Assembly: GCF_900129505.1 (NCBI RefSeq)
Contig: NZ_LT670818.1
Location: 5,799,001-5,863,000 of the forward strand
Reading direction: 5' to 3'
DNA length: 64,000 nt
Source of the DNA: Bradyrhizobium erythrophlei
GTDB lineage: Bacteria > Pseudomonadota > Alphaproteobacteria > Rhizobiales > Xanthobacteraceae
In this document: positions 44,239 through 54,194 of the stretch, one piece after another
Position numbering within the stretch: position 1 is the first letter of the stretch
How the letters are laid out: each line of letters begins with the position of its first letter
The notes under the pieces: generated by a model
Databases searched by the model: none
The model's input: the letters and a program-made list of their open reading frames with translations, nothing else
What the model was told of the DNA's origin: nothing
Program-made: the position numbers and the translations under genes

Positions 44239-45489
44239 CTAACCGACCAGCCCGGCCGTCGGCGTGACGTCGGTGCTGTCGGGAAACACGTTGCTTACGA
44301 GCGCGCGCTCCTCGGCCCTCAGGTGATCCCTGAGCAGACCCTTGAGCACCGCACGCAAATCGGTGGTCGGCTTGAGATCGCGCCCCTCATAAAGCTGGGC
44401 GGTCTTCAGTCCTGGCCAGTCGGCGACCACGCGTCCGCCCCGCAATGCGCCTCCGGCGAGAAAGGCGACGGTGCCCGTACCATGGTCGGTTCCGTCGGTC
44501 CCGTTGATGCGCGCGGTGCGTCCAAACTCCGTGATGACGGTGACCACCGTCTGTTGCCAGGCGTCGCCCATGTTGGTCTCAATGGCCGCGAACGCGCCGT
44601 CGAGCGCTCCCAGCAGATTGGCGAGCTGTCCGGAGGCGGCGCCTTCATTGATGTGCGTGTCCCAGCCGACGAAACCCAGTGCGCCGACGCGCGGGCCGTC
44701 CGGCCTGGCCAGAAAGCGGGCCGCCGCGCCGGAGGCTTCCGCGAAATAGGCGCGCACGCGCGCGATGCCGGCCGGCGGAAGCGGGGTATTGCCCGGCTCG
44801 GTTGCGCCCATGCCCGCGGAGGGTGCAAGTGCGGCGAGACGAATCCGGGCGTCGAGCGCTGCCGCAAGCACGGGATCGGTGTGCTGATAAAGGTCCAGCA
44901 GGCGAGCCTGGGTGTCGTCGCTGGCCGGCAGCAGTTGTTGCGGGACCCACGACATGACAGGGGCCCTGCCGCGCACCACCAGGGGAGTAACCGCGCCCAC
45001 GCCAAGGGCGCGGCTGCCGCGCAAATCCACCCGGCCCTCCGATGCCAGCTCGACCAGCGCGCGATTGAGCCAGCCGGTCTCGACGGCACCCGGCCGCGCG
45101 ATCCCGCTCTCGAGAACGTCCTGGCCATCGAAATGCGAACGCTCGCGATAGGGCGTCGCCGTGGCGTGCACGATGGTTGCCTGCTCCTTCTTGTAGAGGC
45201 GGTGCAGGTTCGGCATCGCGGGATTGAGCGCGAAGAAACCGTCGAGCGGCAACGCCGGCGTTTTGCCGTCGAGGACCAGCGCCCGATCGCCGCGCATGCC
45301 GATCCAGTCGGGGTCGCCGACAGGCGCAACCGCACCCAGTCCATCGAGAGCGCCCCTCAGCACGATGACGAGCATGCGTGGATCGCGGCCCTCGGCGCGC
45401 GCCAGCCTGGGCATTTGGCTCCATGCAAAGAGAGCGCCGGCGCCGAGCAGGGCTTCGCGACGGCTGGGCAAATGGCGGTAAAGGGGCAT
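44239..45489 (-). CDS. DUF1501 exported protein
   Basis: 416 residues; ATG 45489 is preferred to the GTG two codons earlier because GGAGG stands five bases before it. Tat-like signal (SRREALLGAGALFAW), then the sulfatase-like DUF1501 fold (LVIVLRGALDGLGAVAPVGD; VTVITEFGRTARINGTDGTD, HGTGTVAFLAGG). Always paired with DUF1800, here two bases upstream. The pair is exported and of unknown biochemical function. Confidence 0.9.
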   Translation of the reverse strand: MPLYRHLPSRREALLGAGALFAWSQMPRLARAEGRDPRMLVIVLRGALDGLGAVAPVGDPDWIGMRGDRALVLDGKTPALPLDGFFALNPAMPNLHRLYKKEQATIVHATATPYRERSHFDGQDVLESGIARPGAVETGWLNRALVELASEGRVDLRGSRALGVGAVTPLVVRGRAPVMSWVPQQLLPASDDTQARLLDLYQHTDPVLAAALDARIRLAALAPSAGMGATEPGNTPLPPAGIARVRAYFAEASGAAARFLARPDGPRVGALGFVGWDTHINEGAASGQLANLLGALDGAFAAIETNMGDAWQQTVVTVITEFGRTARINGTDGTDHGTGTVAFLAGGALRGGRVVADWPGLKTAQLYEGRDLKPTTDLRAVLKGLLRDHLRAEERALVSNVFPDSTDVTPTAGLVG

Positions 45490-45491
45490 CC

Positions 45492-46937
45492 TCACCTCCT
45501 CTGGAATTCGGCTGACATGAACAACAGTGCGAGCGCCTGCTGGCGGCTCTCGGCGCGGCCCACGGCCTGCTTCACCTCGGCAGATACGGAGGATCCGAGG
45601 ACGGTCTCGATCACCTCCTCGGGATCAACCTTTCCCGACACGCGCTCGGCGAAGTTATTGGCAACGTCCAGCCGCCGTCCCATTCCGTCAATCCAGGATG
45701 CCTGGTCGTCCGGATAGCCTTTCGGCGAGGATGGACGCCACAGCGGCTCGCCGAGCAGGGCCTGTCCCGCCGTGAACCGCGCCGGATCCGCCTGCATGAC
45801 GCCGGTGGCGCGCACCATGCCGATGACCCATTCGCTCGGCCGCTTGAGTTTGCCGGGCGGCTGCGCCCAGGATTCGTCGGACGAGACCATGGCCTTGGCG
45901 GTCTCCTTGAGGTCGCCGTTGGTATCGAGGAAAACCTTTGCCATCCGCTCCACCAGCGGCGGGGGAGGGGTATCGGCAACGAAGTAGCGCGCCAGCTTGT
46001 CGGCCAAATGCGCGGCAGTCGAAGGATGCGCGGCCAGATCGCGGAGCACGGCGCGTCCTTGCTCCACGCCTTCGTCCTCGTAGACCTTTCCCATCAGCTT
46101 CTGCGGGCCGGGCTCGTGCAAACGGGGATTGAACGTGAATTCGCCCCCATGCTCGGGATTGTCGCCGGCCGGCAGCAGCGTCCATCCGGTGAGCACGTTG
46201 GCGAAGCTGATGACGTCGTCCTGGGTGTAGCCGCTCCGTACCCCCAGCGTGTGCAGCTCCAGGGTCTCGCGCGCGAGGTTCTCGTTGAGGCCGCGGGCGC
46301 GGTTGATGCCGGCAATCGAATCGGCTCCCATCGAACCAAGGTTGTCGAGATAGAACAGCATGGCCGGATGGCCTTCGACCGCCAGCAGCATATCCGTGAA
46401 CCGGCCGAGCACATGGGGACGAATGGCCTCGCGCTCATAGGCCCCGGACATGCTTTGAATCTTGTCGGCCGAGATGCAGAAATGGTTGGACCAGAACCAG
46501 ACCAGTCGCTCGGCAAATCCGATGTCGGTGCCCAGCGCGGCGTCGATGCGAATCCTCGCCTCTTCGAGATAGATCGGCCGCCCCGGATCAGGGACGGCTT
46601 CGGCGGCGATCTTTGCCGCCATCGCACCAGACGCTTGCTCGGTTGCCTCCTGCATCGAGGGTGCATCCTGCATCTGCTGTTTTTTCGCTTCCTTCTGCTC
46701 GCGGGCGGCGATGTTCGCCTTGGCTTGCCGCTTCGCGTTCGCATCGGCAACCGTGCGGAAGGCCTTGGAACTCGAAGGTAACGCGGATGCCGCGAGTTGG
46801 CCTGCGGAGGGCCGCTCGAGTTCGGCGATCAACGCCCCGCGCGGGTCCGCCTCGATCGCGGCAATTGATCCCGGGCGCGGCCCCATCCCAAACCGGTGGA
46901 GGGCCAGCACTGCTTCGGCCTTTGCGGAACCGCTCAT
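45492..46937 (-). CDS. DUF1800 protein
   Basis: 481 residues. DUF1800 motifs ALHRFGMGPRPGSIA at the N-terminus, LVWFWSNHFCIS, and NENLARETLELHTLGVRSGY, then FANVLTGWTL. A charged insertion rich in Lys/Gln (REQKEAKKQQMQ) sits at about 80-105. No clear signal peptide, as usual. It leads the operon with DUF1501; the promoter region holds a double BlaI-like operator (46991..47020). Confidence 0.9.
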   Translation of the reverse strand: MSGSAKAEAVLALHRFGMGPRPGSIAAIEADPRGALIAELERPSAGQLAASALPSSSKAFRTVADANAKRQAKANIAAREQKEAKKQQMQDAPSMQEATEQASGAMAAKIAAEAVPDPGRPIYLEEARIRIDAALGTDIGFAERLVWFWSNHFCISADKIQSMSGAYEREAIRPHVLGRFTDMLLAVEGHPAMLFYLDNLGSMGADSIAGINRARGLNENLARETLELHTLGVRSGYTQDDVISFANVLTGWTLLPAGDNPEHGGEFTFNPRLHEPGPQKLMGKVYEDEGVEQGRAVLRDLAAHPSTAAHLADKLARYFVADTPPPPLVERMAKVFLDTNGDLKETAKAMVSSDESWAQPPGKLKRPSEWVIGMVRATGVMQADPARFTAGQALLGEPLWRPSSPKGYPDDQASWIDGMGRRLDVANNFAERVSGKVDPEEVIETVLGSSVSAEVKQAVGRAESRQQALALLFMSAEFQRR

Positions 46938-46990
46938 CGCAACGCTCCGAAGGATCAGGAAGCTCGTGCCGCGCCGAACTTCTGAAATTT

Positions 46991-47020
46991 GCTACATACC
47001 GTAGTGCTACGAACTGTAGC
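46991..47020. promoter_or_regulatory. double BlaI-type operator before DUF1800
   Basis: Two CTAC-N5-GTAG dyads stand side by side: CTACATACCGTAG (46992..47004) and CTACGAACTGTAG (47007..47019), framed as GCTACA...TGTAGC. BlaI/MecI repressors bind dyads built on TACA/TGTA. The pair sits 54 bases upstream of the DUF1800 start and just behind the blaR1 stop. Confidence 0.55.
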
Positions 47021-47065
47021 ATTCAGGGATCTTCGATGCAAGTACCGATTAATCGCCGCGGAGCT

Positions 47066-49591
47066 TTACTGCGGACCGAGCGCAATTCGTCCGATCGCGC
47101 CGTCCTTGACCAGGGCAATCCGCCATTCCGCCGTACCGTTGACGAAGTGTGCCATGTAGATGTCGCTGCCCATGGCCGATACACCCCGAAACGACACGGC
47201 GCGCAGCGCGCCAAGCCGGCTCAGGATGGCCCGGTTGAAGGGAAGCTGCTGGCGCGTCTGCGTGGCCACTTCGGGGGTCATGCGATCGTAATTCGGTTCA
47301 CCGCGGCCCAGCGCCTCGATGTACTGGCGCAGCACGTCTTCGCTTTCGGCGAGGGGAGCCGTGCGCCGCGGCGGGGGATGCCCGGGGTGACCATCTGCCG
47401 CCTCGACCGTATGATAGCGCGTGCGCTCTCCGGGCAGTACGATCTCGAGGCATTTTCCCGACGTGTCGGCGACAACCCAGGGATCGTCGACGGAGGTCAG
47501 GATCGAGGACGACGTGTTCTCGCCGATCGTGCCCTGGGCCATGCGTTTTCCCTCGGCGTCGAGCTTGTAGAGCTGGATGCCCGTTCCGGTCGCGTTGTAA
47601 AACAACAGGTGGATCGGCGCGGTGCCGGCTCGGGATTTCAACGCCTGCTCTTCGGAACAGCCGACAATTCCGCCGGCCGCATCATTGCCGTCTGCCCGGA
47701 AGATGACATCGTCGGCCTTGCCATCCGCCCCCAGCAACAGCCGAAACTCCGCTGTGCCATTCGCGAACTTCACGCCGTAGAAGTCGTAACCGCCGGGGCC
47801 GACTCCGCGAAAGAAGATCGACTCCACCGCGCCGAGCGCGTTGAACATGGCCTGCAGTTCAGCCGCCTGGCGGCGGATTTTCGTCCCCAGCGCCGCGCTC
47901 ATCCGGTCATAGTTCGGAGTGCCCTGGCGCAGGTCCTCGATCCCTCGCAGGATAGCTTCTTTGCTGCCCGGCAGCGGGGTTTGTTCTCTAAACCGATCCG
48001 GGACTTCTGAAATTCGCCGCGCGAACTCCTCCTCGATCGCTTTTGCTTTGGCAGTGCCGACCCGCGGCGCGAGCCGGGCTCCGAACACCGGCTCGTGAAG
48101 CAGAACCTGCGTCACCCTTGCCTGACCATCGCGCAGGAAGATCGCGAGGTCATCGTGCTCGCCGGTGAAGGCGTCGGCGCTGCGCGGCTTGACCTCGAGT
48201 TTCGGTCGTCCGGTCTCCTGGACATAGAGCCGTTCACCGTCGCGGGTGACGTTAAGCACGCGGCCCGGCGTCAATTGGTACCAGCCGACATAGGAATCGA
48301 GCAGCCGCGCGTCGGCCTCGATGCCGTCCCACGACATTTCGGCGATCCGCGCGGCGCGCAGGTCGCGACCGTTCTGGTTCATCGTCAGTTCGGACGGCTG
48401 GCGTTCGCTGCCGATGGCGAGGGTGATCTGGCCGGCCGCCGCCGGATAGGAATAGGCCCCATCGCCCGCCGCCGCCAATCGGACTTTCCGCTGCCCGCTG
48501 AGTTGTCCGAACACATCGTCGTCTTCGCGGAAAATAGCGAAGATCGATGCGCGGTCCAGTGAATAGAAGGATACGTGCTGGGGCTTGCGCGCCGTCGTCG
48601 CGTCTTGCGCACCCTCGATGGCCAGCGGCGATACCGCTGAAATGGTGTAGGTGATGCTGCCGGCGGAGATGACGACCACCGGCAGGATGGCCGCCGCCGT
48701 CCAGATCCGCTTCGGCCAGCCCAGCTTCGCAGGGGCGGTGGCTGTAGCGAGAATGCGCTCCACGCGCGCCCCTACCGTACCCGCCCTCGCCATTTCCAGT
48801 CCCGCCGGCGCCCGCCGAACGTGCTGCACGAGATCGAGGAGAATCTCGGCGTAAGACAACCTGTCTTCCAGAACTTCGAGCGCAAAGGCGTCGCTGATGA
48901 TCTCGGCAAGCTCCGCCAACCGGCTCAGGTGCCACCACGCGAAGGGGCTGAACCAGAACACCGCACGATTGAGCGAGGCGAGCAGCAGGATGTAGAAATC
49001 GCGATTGGCGACGTGGGCACCCTCATGCGCCAGCACGGCCCGGCGCTTCGGCAAATCCCAATCGACACATTGCGGAGGAAGCAGGATGGTTGATCCGAAC
49101 GTGACCGGACCGGCGATAACGTGGCTCACGCGCACGCTCCAGTCGGTGGTCCATGGTTCGCTCATCGGCCGTGCGGCGCGTACCAGACGCCAGGTCAGAT
49201 AGATGCCGGTCGCCAGTCGCAGCAGCAACAGGCCGGCAACAGTCACGTAGATCGCGGTTGCGACAGCCAGCCAATTGACGACGGCGTAATTCACGCGAGC
49301 CGCGACCGGCATTGTGAGATCCGATGGGAGCGACGGGCTCAGCTGTTCCGGCAGCGGGCTTGCGGCAGACCACAGGGCTTCCGGCGTCGGCAGCGGCAAG
49401 GCGTCCACGGTGACGCTCACGGTGGTCCAATGCATCCGCAGCGGCATCGACAGCGACGCCACCAGCACCATGACCCAGGATGTCATATGCACGTGTGGAT
49501 TTCGTACGCGAAGAAGATTCAAGCCAATCCACACGACGCTTCCGAGAATCAGGGAGCGCAGCGCCGAGTCCGCCAGAATCGCCAGTATCAT
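47066..49591 (-). CDS. BlaR1-like M56 membrane metalloprotease with atypical sensor region
   Basis: 841 residues. The first 310 are the M56 module: membrane helices, then the zinc site HEGAH at 189-193 and the second helix pair. Instead of the penicillin-binding sensor, the rest has a DUF3471-like domain (YVGWYQLTPGRVLNVTRDGE) and two similar NTF2-like modules (PNYDRMSAALGTKIRRQ...DFYGVKFANGTAEFRL and PNYDRMTPEVATQTRQQ...DIYMAHFVNGTAEWRI). It should cleave BlaI after signal binding, but the ligand is unlikely to be a beta-lactam. Overlaps blaI by ATGA. Confidence 0.85.
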   Translation of the reverse strand: MILAILADSALRSLILGSVVWIGLNLLRVRNPHVHMTSWVMVLVASLSMPLRMHWTTVSVTVDALPLPTPEALWSAASPLPEQLSPSLPSDLTMPVAARVNYAVVNWLAVATAIYVTVAGLLLLRLATGIYLTWRLVRAARPMSEPWTTDWSVRVSHVIAGPVTFGSTILLPPQCVDWDLPKRRAVLAHEGAHVANRDFYILLLASLNRAVFWFSPFAWWHLSRLAELAEIISDAFALEVLEDRLSYAEILLDLVQHVRRAPAGLEMARAGTVGARVERILATATAPAKLGWPKRIWTAAAILPVVVISAGSITYTISAVSPLAIEGAQDATTARKPQHVSFYSLDRASIFAIFREDDDVFGQLSGQRKVRLAAAGDGAYSYPAAAGQITLAIGSERQPSELTMNQNGRDLRAARIAEMSWDGIEADARLLDSYVGWYQLTPGRVLNVTRDGERLYVQETGRPKLEVKPRSADAFTGEHDDLAIFLRDGQARVTQVLLHEPVFGARLAPRVGTAKAKAIEEEFARRISEVPDRFREQTPLPGSKEAILRGIEDLRQGTPNYDRMSAALGTKIRRQAAELQAMFNALGAVESIFFRGVGPGGYDFYGVKFANGTAEFRLLLGADGKADDVIFRADGNDAAGGIVGCSEEQALKSRAGTAPIHLLFYNATGTGIQLYKLDAEGKRMAQGTIGENTSSSILTSVDDPWVVADTSGKCLEIVLPGERTRYHTVEAADGHPGHPPPRRTAPLAESEDVLRQYIEALGRGEPNYDRMTPEVATQTRQQLPFNRAILSRLGALRAVSFRGVSAMGSDIYMAHFVNGTAEWRIALVKDGAIGRIALGPQ

Positions 49592-49974
49592 TTTCTCCCT
49601 CCCTTCGCCTTGGCCTTCGCAACCTGGTCGGCAAGCATCCGCAACTGGCGTTGGTCGAGCATCGCCGTATCCACCATGCCGACCAGAACCTCTTCGATCG
49701 AACCGTTACAGAACCAATCGACGATGCGTTGAACGGCTTTTGCCGCGACGCGCCCGCGTGGCTCGGCCGCATGGTAGACGTAGGTGCGTCCGTCCACGGT
49801 GTGAGTTGTGTAGCCCTTGTCTTCCAGCCTTCGCAGCACGGTCCGGACGGTCGATTCCTTGAGACGGCGGGAGAGCCGCTCGCGCACGGCCTCTGCCGTC
49901 ACCGGACCATCGGCCCAAACCAGTTGCATTACCTCTCTTTCGAGGTCACCCAGTTCGGGCAGGCTGTCGTCCAT
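49588..49974 (-). CDS. BlaI/MecI/CopY family repressor
   Basis: 128 residues. Winged helix from LPELGDLEREVMQLVWADGP through ESTVRTVLRRLEDKGYTTHT, then the dimerisation half with the proteolysis region. Stop overlaps the BlaR1 start (ATGA), so repressor and protease-receptor are made together. No beta-lactamase gene is adjacent; the likely targets are its own operon and the DUF1800-DUF1501 operon. Confidence 0.92.
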   Translation of the reverse strand: MDDSLPELGDLEREVMQLVWADGPVTAEAVRERLSRRLKESTVRTVLRRLEDKGYTTHTVDGRTYVYHAAEPRGRVAAKAVQRIVDWFCNGSIEEVLVGMVDTAMLDQRQLRMLADQVAKAKAKGGRK

Positions 49975-50249
49975 GTTTTGCTACCTTGCGATTTTCGGCC
50001 TTCTTGTAACGCTACAGAGCGTCGCACACGAAGCCGCCATCCGCAACGACGATTCCGGTTACCAGGGGCGTGAACCCATGAATTTGGAATGGTCGGCCGA
50101 AGTCCGGTTTGATGCGCAATCCGGACTCAGGCCGGACGTCGCGGGTGATCCGAAAAGGGTCACATAACCGCAGAAATCCGCCAAGCCCATAGACCGAAGC
50201 GGACGCGACAGATGACGACGAAGGTACAGCGAAGGGCGAGACGCAGACA
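49975..50249. other. intergenic region upstream of blaI
   Basis: 275 bases. TGTAACGCTACA (50005..50016) is a small dyad sharing the TGTA/CTACA words of the double operator and may be the autoregulatory site of blaI. Nothing else stands out. Confidence 0.35.
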
Positions 50250-51503
50250 TCAGCGCTTCGGATCTGCCAATGCTTCCAGGCCGTGGAGCTGCGACGCAAC
50301 TGTCAACTCGCCGATCTTCCTGCCCATATCCTTGCCCACCTCCGTCGAGAAGCGGTAATGAAACCCGGCATAGATACGCGCATTGGCAACCTCGTCGCTG
50401 TAGTCCTGGAGCCGGGTCCATTTGCGCACGACGCCCGGTGCGGTCGGGCTGGTGAGCGAAAACTCCCCGAACTCGTCGCCGACGATGTTCCGAAGTACCG
50501 TCGAGATCGCAGCGGAAGTGATGCAATGCGCGCACGGATACTCTGGATGCATCGGAGTATCGCCCAGCGGCAACCACGATTCTTCCCGCGGGGTCGCCGC
50601 ATTCTGCGTAATATCCGCGTTGCGTATTGCCGTAATCGGCCGCCAGAAGTTGTACTGATATTTCGCATCGAACACCGCGACGAGAGCATCATTGCCGGCG
50701 ATCGAGGTAAGTGCGAAGAGGCGAGCGCAATCTACCACATCCATGTTCTTGGCCATCGCGGCTTGTCGGACGATTGGATTGTAAGTGCGAGGTCCCACCA
50801 GGAACCAGAATCGTCCAATCGTCGTCTGCTCTGCCGTTCGAACGGTGCTGGTGCGACTACCAATTTCACGAATTTCGTTGACGTCTCGGGTCCACGTCTC
50901 GGAATCCAGTGCGGGGGGCGGGCCCGGACGGAATTGCGAGCCCGATGACATAACCCAAGGCGTTGAGGCTCCAGTTGTGGACGCGAGGGGTATGATGGTC
51001 GGCACGTAGACGCCGGCCTTCGTGTAAGGGCGGTAAATCTCCTGTGCGGCGGCGCCGTCGCTTGCGCGAAACGCGATCACGCCGTCAGCGGCTTCTTTCC
51101 CCAGCGCAATTCCTTTCGCCTTTCCGTCACTCTCTGGAATGCCGGAAAGCGAAGCCGAAAGTGCTGCATCAAGCATCGCTTTCTGATCCGGATAAATCGT
51201 AAGGAGAACGTCATGGGCAGCCGTAGCCGCGGCCGCTTCCTTGGAAGTGGAGCGATCCGCGGCGAGCGTTAGCTTGTATGGTGCATATCTTCGTTCTATC
51301 GCGTTCACTGCTTCGAACATGGCAACGTGAAGCATTGACATTGCGCGGCTTTGCTGCGCGGGCACGACCTGCTTTTCCGCGGCAATTGCATCGCCCTTCG
51401 CATTCCAGTCCATGATCACGTCGGCATGCGCGGTTCTGGCAAAAACCGCAGTGAATGCAATTACGAACAATAGTTGGAGCTTCATTGCAAAAAACGTCTT
51501 CAT
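50250..51503 (-). CDS. vanadium-dependent haloperoxidase/PAP2-type secreted protein
   Basis: 417 residues with a signal peptide (MKTFFAMKLQLLFVIAFTAV). The start is supported by AGGAGGAG upstream. PAP2/vanadate-binding signature: KYQYNFWRPITAIR, HPEYPCAHCITSAA, and ARIYAGFHYRFSTEVGKDMG with the axial His. These enzymes are haloperoxidases or phosphatases of the same fold. The Ser-Gly-His usually seen in motif 2 reads Cys-Ala-His, so the activity is uncertain. Confidence 0.85.
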   Translation of the reverse strand: MKTFFAMKLQLLFVIAFTAVFARTAHADVIMDWNAKGDAIAAEKQVVPAQQSRAMSMLHVAMFEAVNAIERRYAPYKLTLAADRSTSKEAAAATAAHDVLLTIYPDQKAMLDAALSASLSGIPESDGKAKGIALGKEAADGVIAFRASDGAAAQEIYRPYTKAGVYVPTIIPLASTTGASTPWVMSSGSQFRPGPPPALDSETWTRDVNEIREIGSRTSTVRTAEQTTIGRFWFLVGPRTYNPIVRQAAMAKNMDVVDCARLFALTSIAGNDALVAVFDAKYQYNFWRPITAIRNADITQNAATPREESWLPLGDTPMHPEYPCAHCITSAAISTVLRNIVGDEFGEFSLTSPTAPGVVRKWTRLQDYSDEVANARIYAGFHYRFSTEVGKDMGRKIGELTVASQLHGLEALADPKR

Positions 51504-51729
51504 CTTCGTACTCCTCCTGTTGGCACGTGCGGAAGAACCGAGGAAAAAGAATTGAAGGATACCAGACGACTTTGAGCTTGTACTGTGAAGTCGTTTACAA
51601 TCGCCGTCGCTTTCAACCGCAACAGCTTTCGCGGCTCAGCTCGGCCAAATGAGTAAGCTTCCCTGACTTGCCGGAGAAGGGCAGCGGTGGCGGCTAAACC
51701 TCAGGCGCATCACGACGGGAAGGACGACA

Positions 51730-52721
51730 CTATGCCGCCGTCTGAATCCATTCGGCAGCACCTCGCCATAGCGTGTCGCGATGCTCGGGGCGGAAAAAAC
51801 CGAGATGGCCGATTGCAGCGACGCCTGCGTCGGCCGGCGTGATGGTCAGGATTTCCGGTTCGATCGCGGTAAATCCCGAACACAGGAGTCCGACCGCCGG
51901 CCGCGTCGCCCAGGGATCGTCGGACAGGCACAGCGCGCGCATCGCTCCCTTGTAGTTTGCAAAATTCGACAGGGCGGGAAGGTTCGGATCGTCAAACAGA
52001 TAGCGTTCGCTCATGACCCAGCGCACCCATTGCTCGACCACGCCCTTCGGCAGGTCCTCGCCGAGGCCGCTCCAGGCCGGCGCATACCCCCTCAGCCGGG
52101 TGAGGGGGAGGAGAACGAAATTCAGCAGGGCATAAACGCGATAACGCTCCGGCGAGGTCATGAGCTTCCAGTAGGCGGCTTGCGCTGCGATCAACAGCGC
52201 GCGCGACACCTCGGTGTTGTTGGCCAGCAGTCCCAGCGCTTGGCCGCCGAAGGAATGGCCGACATAGTTGAGCGGCAGATTGTGGTAGCGCTCGCGCATC
52301 CAGGCGACCGCCGCCGTGATGTCGAGCGCGGCCCAGTCCGCCATCGAGGCCTTGAAGCCGACCAGCGATTTGGCCTGGTTGTAGCCGACCATCGCCCGTT
52401 GCCTGGAATCGCCGATGCCGCGGTAGTCATACGTCAGGACCGCGCAGCCCCGGCGCGCCAGATAGCCGGCAAAGCCGCGGTAGATCTTGCGCGGCACCGC
52501 GGTCGCCGAGTTGATCAGGACGGCATGCCGCTTCGCGCCGCGCGGCAAGAACAGGCTCGCCGTCAGCAGATATCCGTCCGCCGCGGAAAGGTGATGTCAT
52601 CGGTGAAAACGTCGCCCAGCGCAGCCTCTGCCACCGCTTCTTGCCTCGTGCCTTCGATCTTCCCAGCAAATGCGAATTCGGCTATTGCCGCAAGGGCTTG
52701 TCCGGGTTTGCGGATTTCCAA
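51730..52721 (-). pseudogene. alpha/beta hydrolase with a one-base frameshift near the N-terminus
   Basis: The main frame (51730..52548 by its first ATG-like codon) holds LINSATAVPRKIYRGFAGYL, YDYRGIGDSR, nucleophile GHSFGGQALG and final IGHLGFFRPEHR. Upstream, a second frame from TTG 52721 gives a plausible N-terminus ending GDVFTDDITFP. The two join at 52581..52587 if one base is added in CCGCGG, giving DDITFPAADGYLLTASLFLP as in relatives. So a single missing base breaks the gene, or it was lost in sequencing. Confidence 0.78.
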
Positions 52722-52803
52722 CTGGCGGTCCGTGGTTTGCGTGTGTATAACGCGGCTCCGCTACTTTGGATAAGTAGCGGTTTTTGCTTGAGGAGTTGAC
52801 GTC

Positions 52804-54192
52804 ATGTCCGAGCGGTGGACACCCGACAGCTGGCGTACCAAGCCGGTGCTGCAGATCCCCGACTATCCCGATGCCAAGGCATTGGCTGATGTCGAGGCGC
52901 AGCTTGCCACATTTCCTCCGCTGGTTTTCGCGGGCGAGGCCCGCAACCTGAAAAAGGCGCTGGGGCGGGTTGCCACGGGCCAGGCCTTCTTGCTGCAGGG
53001 AGGTGACTGCGCCGAGAGCTTTGCCGAGCACGGCGCCAACAATATCCGGGATTTCTTCCGCGTACTGCTGCAGATGGCGGTGGTCCTGACCTATGCTGGC
53101 GCGGTGCCGGTGGTGAAGGTCGGTCGCATCGCCGGACAATTTGCAAAACCGCGCTCCTCGTCGATCGAAAAGATCGATGGCGTCGAGCTGCCGAGCTACC
53201 GCGGCGATATCGTCAACGATATCGCGTTCACGGCGGCTGCGCGCATCCCCGATCCGCAGCGCCAGCTGATGGCCTACCGGCAGTCGGCGGCGACGCTCAA
53301 CCTGCTGCGCGCGTTCGCCACCGGCGGTTTTGCGAACCTTGGCAGCGTTCATCAATGGATGCTTGGCTTCCTCAAGGATTCCCCGCAGTCGCGGCGCTAC
53401 AAGGAATTGGCCGACCGCATCTCGGACGCGCTTAACTTCATGCAGGCCTGCGGCCTCGACCTCGAAAGCCATCCCGAACTCCGCGCCACCGACTTCTATA
53501 CCAGCCATGAGGCGTTGCTGCTCGGCTACGAGCAGGCCTTCACGCGGGTCGATTCCACGACCGGCGACTGGTACGCGACCTCGGGGCACATGATCTGGAT
53601 CGGCGATCGTACCCGCCAGCTCGATCACGGCCATGTCGAATATTTCCGCGGCATCAAGAATCCGATCGGATTGAAATGCGGTCCGTCGCTGAAGCCGGAT
53701 GAACTGCTCAAACTGATCGACGTGCTCAATCCGGACAATGAGCCCGGACGGCTGACGCTGATCAACCGCTTTGGTTCCGACAAGATCGCCGATCACTTGC
53801 CGGGGCTCATCCGCGCCGTCAAGCGCGAGGGGCGGGTGGTGGTCTGGTCGTGCGATCCGATGCACGGCAACACCATCACCTCGACCAGCGGGTACAAGAC
53901 GAGGCCGTTCGACCGGGTGCTGTCCGAGGTGAAGTCGTTCTTCACCGTCCATGCGGCCGAAGGCACCCATGCCGGCGGCGTGCATCTGGAAATGACCGGC
54001 CAGGACGTGACCGAATGCATCGGCGGCGCACGCGCCATCACCGATGAGGATCTCAACGACCGTTATCACACGGTCTGCGATCCCCGGCTCAATGCCGAGC
54101 AGTCGATCGACATGGCGTTCCTGATCGCCGAATTGCTCAAGCAGGAGCGTGTCGGCAAGGTCAAGCCGATGCCGGCCGCGGCGGGCCTTTAG
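52804..54192 (+). CDS. class II 3-deoxy-7-phosphoheptulonate synthase
   Basis: 462 residues of the class II (plant-like) DAHP synthase: start [62 protein letters not shown], and C-terminal [15 protein letters not shown]. It condenses PEP with erythrose-4-phosphate, the entry to the shikimate pathway. GAGGAG precedes the ATG. Complete. Confidence 0.95.
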   Translation: MSERWTPDSWRTKPVLQIPDYPDAKALADVEAQLATFPPLVFAGEARNLKKALGRVATGQAFLLQGGDCAESFAEHGANNIRDFFRVLLQMAVVLTYAGAVPVVKVGRIAGQFAKPRSSSIEKIDGVELPSYRGDIVNDIAFTAAARIPDPQRQLMAYRQSAATLNLLRAFATGGFANLGSVHQWMLGFLKDSPQSRRYKELADRISDALNFMQACGLDLESHPELRATDFYTSHEALLLGYEQAFTRVDSTTGDWYATSGHMIWIGDRTRQLDHGHVEYFRGIKNPIGLKCGPSLKPDELLKLIDVLNPDNEPGRLTLINRFGSDKIADHLPGLIRAVKREGRVVVWSCDPMHGNTITSTSGYKTRPFDRVLSEVKSFFTVHAAEGTHAGGVHLEMTGQDVTECIGGARAITDEDLNDRYHTVCDPRLNAEQSIDMAFLIAELLKQERVGKVKPMPAAAGL

Positions 54193-54194
54193 AA

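Noticed and set aside
46613..48010. 465-codon plus-strand frame across DUF1800 and blaR1
   Set aside because: It spans two genes and their operator on the other strand; not protein-like.
52597..54069. 490-codon frame antisense to DAHP synthase
   Set aside because: Covers a fully conserved enzyme on the other strand; no recognisable motif.
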